Shown: positions 6,740-9,386 of the stretch, piece by piece
How positions within the stretch are numbered: position 1 is the stretch's first letter
Layout of the letters: each line of letters opens with the position of its first letter
Assembly (NCBI GenBank): GCA_003542275.1
Contig: DPKY01000041.1
Location: forward strand, 1-9,386
DNA: 9,386 nucleotides
Direction of reading: 5' to 3'
From: Methylococcaceae bacterium
Lineage (GTDB): Bacteria; Pseudomonadota; Gammaproteobacteria; Methylococcales; Methylomonadaceae
Notes under the pieces: model-generated
The model's database searches: none
What the model was told of the DNA's origin: nothing
What the model saw: the letters and a program-made list of their open reading frames with translations, nothing else
Translations under genes and position numbers: made by a program

Positions 6740-7060
6740 ATGAAACGCTTTCTTTTTTTAATCACTTTCTGTTTGCTTGGCGTGGGATGTGCATACGAGC
6801 GCCCAGTCACGCACTATGGCTACGGATATTCCACTTATCGGACAGCGCCGCCCACTTATTACACACGTGAATACTATTACACGCCCGCCCCCGTCCCTTA
6901 TTATTATCCTGACCATCATGAACACGAGCATCATCACTATCATGAACACCATGAAGACCATGAGCGTTATGAACACGGCCGTTATGAGCGCCATGACGCG
7001 CCACGCCAAGGTCATGGCAAGGGAGAAAAACCACGTCATCACCATGATGAACGTGATTAG
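6740..7060 (+). CDS. His/Tyr-rich putative lipoprotein
   Basis: The 106-residue product has a signal peptide MKRFLFLITFCLLGVGC with a likely acylated Cys17. The lipobox is weak because the -3 residue is Gly, so simple secretion is an alternative. The mature protein is low in complexity: a Tyr/Pro/Thr-rich segment (about 24-57) is followed by a His/Glu-rich segment (about 58-87) and a basic His-rich end, with about 17 His and 16 Tyr in total. Such stretches commonly bind Ni, Zn, Cu or Co, so periplasmic metal binding or storage is plausible but not shown. The start is supported by the signal peptide and an AGGGCGGT purine-rich site about 7 bases upstream. It seems to be the last gene of the group begun at 4820. 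The opposite strand has several open shadow frames caused by the repetitive codons. Confidence 0.75.
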   Translation: MKRFLFLITFCLLGVGCAYERPVTHYGYGYSTYRTAPPTYYTREYYYTPAPVPYYYPDHHEHEHHHYHEHHEDHERYEHGRYERHDAPRQGHGKGEKPRHHHDERD

Positions 7061-7070
7061 CTTGGTCTGC

Positions 7071-7097
7071 TCAAGTTTAGATTAGCTATGCCGATAA
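7071..7097 (+). promoter_or_regulatory. Sigma-28 (FliA) type promoter
   Basis: TCAAGTTT (7071-7078), an 11-base spacer, then GCCGATAA (7090-7097). The enterobacterial sigma-28 consensus is TAAAGTTT-N11-GCCGATAA, so 15 of 16 positions match with exact spacing. The one difference (TCAAG instead of TAAAG) is also the form I recall for Pseudomonas FliA promoters. Transcription would start near 7104, about 58 bases before the ATG of the Ser/Asn-rich gene. It begins only 10 bases after the previous stop codon. Confidence 0.75.
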
Positions 7098-7161
7098 CAC
7101 ACAGGCATGATTTTTTGTGCGATAGAAACTTAATTTTCGTTAATAATTGAGGTAACGAATT

Positions 7162-7794
7162 ATGTCGATTTCTACCAGTAGTTCCGCAGCACTGCTGACA
7201 ACGCAAGGGGTTAACAATCTCTCGCAGGTCAATGTAAGTAGCAGTGATGCGCTTAAGTTAACCGTTGCTAGCATCAAAGCCGATGCCAATAATGGCTCGC
7301 TGATGAACAGTGCAACACAAGCGTTGCAAAGCCTTGGCCTAAGTATTGGCAGTGGGAGTGCAAACAATAACAGCAGCTCCTCCACCGTGAGCAGTACATC
7401 GCCACTGGATGCGAAAAAAGTGTTGTTGGTGTTTTTACAAGATTTGTATAAAACACTCACTCAAACCAACGCACCTACGCAAAACACAAGCACAAGTCAT
7501 GCCAATGAGCAGACTTCGCCTGCGATAGCGTACAGTAGCAATGCCGTGGCCACGATGCAAAATTTGATTACGGCGCTGGATAACAACAGCAGCCAACACG
7601 CGTCATTGCAATCAAAATTTGCTAATGTGGTTGAGGTATTAAGTGGCGTTTCATCTACAACAAGTCGCAATGTTGCAGACCCTAACGTCGCATCAAGTCT
7701 TCACCTACAAGATTTTTTAAAGCAATTATCCGCCATCAACGGCAATAATTCGCTACCCAATGGCGTAGGTTCACTCTTTGACGCCACTGCGTAA
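7162..7794 (+). CDS. Ser/Asn-rich protein of unknown function, probably sigma-28 controlled
   Basis: The 210-residue product has about 41 Ser and 23 Asn (roughly 30% together), no Cys and no Trp, and only two Tyr. There is no signal peptide or membrane segment. Low-complexity Ser/Asn/Thr linkers separate amphipathic helices: DAKKVLLVFLQDLYKTL (about 83-99), ATMQNLITALD (120-130), ASLQSKFANVVEVL (137-150) and HLQDFLKQLSAI (181-192). The recurring Leu-x-x-Phe-Leu pattern loosely recalls a widespread class of Ser-rich hypothetical proteins of proteobacteria, from memory. The ATG at 7162 has a GAGGT ribosome binding site at 7149-7153, one of the best in the window. A sigma-28 type promoter precedes it and a clear terminator follows it, so it is a single-gene unit. 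Composition and control would suit an exported flagellum-associated protein, but this is inference. Confidence 0.85.
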   Translation: MSISTSSSAALLTTQGVNNLSQVNVSSSDALKLTVASIKADANNGSLMNSATQALQSLGLSIGSGSANNNSSSSTVSSTSPLDAKKVLLVFLQDLYKTLTQTNAPTQNTSTSHANEQTSPAIAYSSNAVATMQNLITALDNNSSQHASLQSKFANVVEVLSGVSSTTSRNVADPNVASSLHLQDFLKQLSAINGNNSLPNGVGSLFDATA

Positions 7795-7801
7795 CACAAA
7801 C

Positions 7802-7845
7802 AAAGCACCTCTTTGCATACCTCGTCAGTGGAGAGGTGCTTTTTT
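7802..7845 (+). terminator. Intrinsic terminator of the Ser/Asn-rich gene
   Basis: AAAGCACCTCT (7802-7812) pairs perfectly with AGAGGTGCTTT (7832-7842) around a 19-base loop, and a run of six T (7840-7845) ends the structure. It begins 7 bases after the TAA. This isolates the sigma-28 gene from the NinB-like and pilin genes. Confidence 0.9.
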
Positions 7846-7887
7846 CATGTGCAGGGCCTACTTATCGCCTCGTTTTCACTGATTGTC

Positions 7888-8340
7888 ATGAAATTTGTTC
7901 TCAATAGTGTAGAGGCCAAAGAAGAAGTCTTAGCCCTTATCCATGGCATTGATGTCAACGCGCCAGTTGCGCTGAGCGTCGAGATTAAACAACATAAAAA
8001 CGGGCGCACGCGCTACCAAAATGCGTATTATTTTGGCGTGGTGCTGCGTAGCATTTCAGAATATACCGGCTTTACACCCGAAGAGTTGCACGCATCATTT
8101 AAGCGCACTTTTTTACCCATTGAACGTGAAATGATTGGTGGCGTGATGGTAGAGCGTCTAAGCAGTACAAAAGATTTGGATACAAAAACCTTCAATGAAT
8201 ACCTTGAACGCATTTTGCATTTTTGTGCTGAAAATATTGGTCTTTATGTGCCGTTGCCAAACGAAATGACGTATCAAAAAAAACCGCGCCTCAATCGCCA
8301 CGCACCACGCAAAGCACCTTATTACGGTAATAATGACTGA
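7888..8340 (+). CDS. NinB-like protein resembling phage recombination accessory proteins
   Basis: The 150-residue protein follows a pattern I associate with phage proteins annotated as NinB-like: K-x-G-R-T-R-x-Q-N (37-45) early, a helix ISEYTGFTPEELHASFKRTFLP (56-77), then ERLSSTKDLDTKTFNEYLERI (89-109) and a NIGLYVPLPNE ending (116-126). Lambda NinB helps recombination by binding single-stranded DNA; whether this protein does so is not known. The basic C-terminal tail (130-146) could bind nucleic acid. The open frame extends back to 7813 inside the terminator, so the ATG at 7888 is the sensible start, although no good ribosome binding site is seen. Its stop overlaps the pilV start by 8 bases (ATGACTGA), which implies shared translation. 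No other phage genes are present, so this is an isolated, probably domesticated gene. Confidence 0.75.
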   Translation: MKFVLNSVEAKEEVLALIHGIDVNAPVALSVEIKQHKNGRTRYQNAYYFGVVLRSISEYTGFTPEELHASFKRTFLPIEREMIGGVMVERLSSTKDLDTKTFNEYLERILHFCAENIGLYVPLPNEMTYQKKPRLNRHAPRKAPYYGNND

Positions 8341-8830
8341 CCATTGCGCACTCACGCCGCATCGAGGCTTTACGCTCATTGAAGTGCTTGTTTCAATGAT
8401 CATGTTAGCGGTGGGCTTGCTGGGCTTGGCTAGCTTGCAAACACTCGCCTTGCGTCAAAGTCAAGATGCGACCCTCATGCAGCAAGCGATACTGCTCGCC
8501 ACCAGTATGCAGGCGCGTATTCGCGCTAATGCAGACGTGAATTGGGCAACGGTTTCCCCAAACGCGGTGGACAGTTGCACCAAAAACATACCATGCACCC
8601 AAGTGCAACTCGCCGCAAACGACTATGGCCAGTGGACACGAGAAGCTCGGCAAAGCCTCACCGCAAACGCACACGTCACGATTCAATTAAGCCGTGAGGT
8701 GAATACCCCGCCCTGCATCAGCACGGCGCCAGGGGCGCTGTGTTTGGTGACGACTTGGCCGCGTGTTGACACCAAAACCACGGGCTTTTTTTCAAAAAAT
8801 GCGACGTTTTATCTCGAAATTCTGCCATGA
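8333..8830 (+). CDS. pilV: Type IV pilus minor pilin PilV
   Basis: The 165-residue product is a type IV prepilin. A 12-residue basic leader ends at Gly12, and PilD would cut before Phe13 in RG/FTLIEVLVSM, leaving Glu at mature position 5. A hydrophobic helix (about 13-40) with the PilV-typical AVGLLGLASLQTLALR follows. The C-terminal globular part has four cysteines in two close pairs (SCTKNIPC and PPCIST...ALC), which can form disulfides in the periplasm. PilV is part of the minor pilin priming complex (FimU, PilV, PilW, PilX, PilE) that starts pilus assembly in the inner membrane. The start is fixed by the leader and overlaps the NinB-like stop by 8 bases. The stop overlaps the pilW start by 4 bases. 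FimT/FimU, usually upstream, is absent here. Confidence 0.92.
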   Translation: MTDHCALTPHRGFTLIEVLVSMIMLAVGLLGLASLQTLALRQSQDATLMQQAILLATSMQARIRANADVNWATVSPNAVDSCTKNIPCTQVQLAANDYGQWTREARQSLTANAHVTIQLSREVNTPPCISTAPGALCLVTTWPRVDTKTTGFFSKNATFYLEILP

Positions 8831-9386
8831 CACATAGCAAACAAAGGGGCATGACGCTTGTTGAATTACTCATCAGTCTAGCGCTTTCGCTTTTTTTGAT
8901 TGCTGGCATGAGTGAGATTTTCATGCAATCTCAAAAAAATTTCACGCTTGAGCGCAATCTATCGGATATGACGGAAGACGCCGTATTTATACTGGATTTT
9001 TTTACACGCAGCCTGTCGATAGCTGGCTACACCAGTGATGGAAAAAGAGATGTGTTTACAGCCGATAACGCCGTGATGGGAACAAAAATCAATTTTATTC
9101 AAGGTGATTATCTAAGCGGTCTTGATAGTGAATTGCTCTATCGCTTTAAAGTCACCGACAAAAACGACCTCAACCATTCGCTATGTACCAGCACGCTCGA
9201 CTTTAAGCAAAATGAACGCATCACGCTCTATCTTTATCGAGATAAAGACAGCAACGGCGTGCCGGTTTTTTATTGCAAAGTCAAACAGGAGGGCACCGCG
9301 CCACTCAACGCGAAGCCGTTGATTTCACAAGTGGAAAAAATAGAATTTCGCTATGGTGTGCATCTCAAAAATGACCTCAACAATGC
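8827..9386 (+). CDS. pilW: Type IV pilus minor pilin PilW (3'-truncated by window)
   Basis: The frame starting at 8827 gives at least 186 residues before the window ends. The prepilin leader is MTHSKQRG, cut before Met9 (RG/MTLVELLIS), with Glu at mature position 5, followed by a hydrophobic helix through about residue 30. The sequence then has the PilW pattern: SQKNFTLERNLSDMTEDAVFILDFFTRSLSIAGY, where a helix is followed by the R..I..AGY motif. Cys residues occur in LCTSTL and YCKVKQ, and the visible part ends in VEKIEFRYGV, a typical late PilW strand. Met at +1 replaces the usual Phe, which is tolerated in minor pilins. The ATG overlaps the pilV stop (ATGA), suggesting translational coupling. 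PilX and PilY1 genes are expected downstream. Confidence 0.92.
   Translation, partial: MTHSKQRGMTLVELLISLALSLFLIAGMSEIFMQSQKNFTLERNLSDMTEDAVFILDFFTRSLSIAGYTSDGKRDVFTADNAVMGTKINFIQGDYLSGLDSELLYRFKVTDKNDLNHSLCTSTLDFKQNERITLYLYRDKDSNGVPVFYCKVKQEGTAPLNAKPLISQVEKIEFRYGVHLKNDLNN

Noticed and set aside
6916..7005. CAT-rich repetitive DNA as a CRISPR or tandem repeat array
   Set aside because: The units are irregular and explained by His/Glu-rich codons; there are no constant repeats and spacers.
6758..7045. Open frames antisense to the His-rich gene, one rich in Met, Val and Ile
   Set aside because: They mirror the repetitive CAT/GAA codons of the sense gene and have no start signals or recognisable protein features.
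7088..7116. ATGCC/GGCAT hairpin followed by six T as a terminator of the His-rich gene
   Set aside because: Only a 5-pair stem with an 11-base loop, and it overlaps the sigma-28 -10 box, which explains the sequence better.
7813..7887. Longer N-terminus of the NinB-like gene starting at 7813
   Set aside because: It would begin inside the terminator loop and adds residues not resembling the family; ATG 7888 is more reasonable.
9042..9068. GCCGATAA inside pilW, like a sigma-28 -10 box
   Set aside because: The matching -35 position reads AAAAAGAG, a poor fit, and it is inside coding sequence.

Overview
The window looks like chromosomal DNA of a gammaproteobacterium. It has moderate, slightly AT-leaning base composition (judged by eye). 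Three things point this way: a gshB-tonB-yqgE-ruvX gene order like the Pseudomonas block, an E. coli-like 316-residue GshB and YjbQ, and type IV minor pilin genes in the order pilV-pilW. No mobile element, CRISPR array, tRNA or rRNA was seen. The genes are packed tightly, and no stretch over 300 bases lacks a gene.

Left part (1-4104). The window opens inside the 3' end of an unrecognised coiled-coil gene on the plus strand. It is followed by yjbQ (UPF0047). Five minus-strand genes run right to left: gshB, a TonB-family gene, yqgE, ruvX and an Smr-domain gene. Most of them overlap at stop and start codons, so they probably form one operon. The last gene meets yjbQ tail to tail with a 4-base stop-codon overlap and no space for a terminator.

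Middle (4105-7060). A 132-base divergent region carries back-to-back promoter candidates for gshB and for rpmB-rpmG (ribosomal proteins L28 and L33). A long hairpin follows rpmG. A close-spaced plus-strand group then encodes a glycine-zipper lipoprotein, dCTP deaminase (dcd), a JAMM/M67 metallopeptidase, an unknown lipoprotein with a cysteine pair, and a His/Tyr-rich putative lipoprotein. Gaps of 27-34 bases suggest joint transcription.

Right part (7061-9386). The main non-coding signal is an almost perfect sigma-28 (FliA) type promoter at 7071-7097. It lies in front of a 210-residue Ser/Asn-rich protein without Cys or Trp, and that gene ends in a clear intrinsic terminator. After the terminator comes a gene resembling phage NinB-like recombination proteins. 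Its stop overlaps the start of pilV by 8 bases, and pilV overlaps pilW (cut by the window end) by 4 bases. The window therefore suggests a motile organism with both flagella-type regulation and type IV pili. The sigma-28-controlled unknown gene and the NinB-like gene leading a pilin operon are the items most worth following up.
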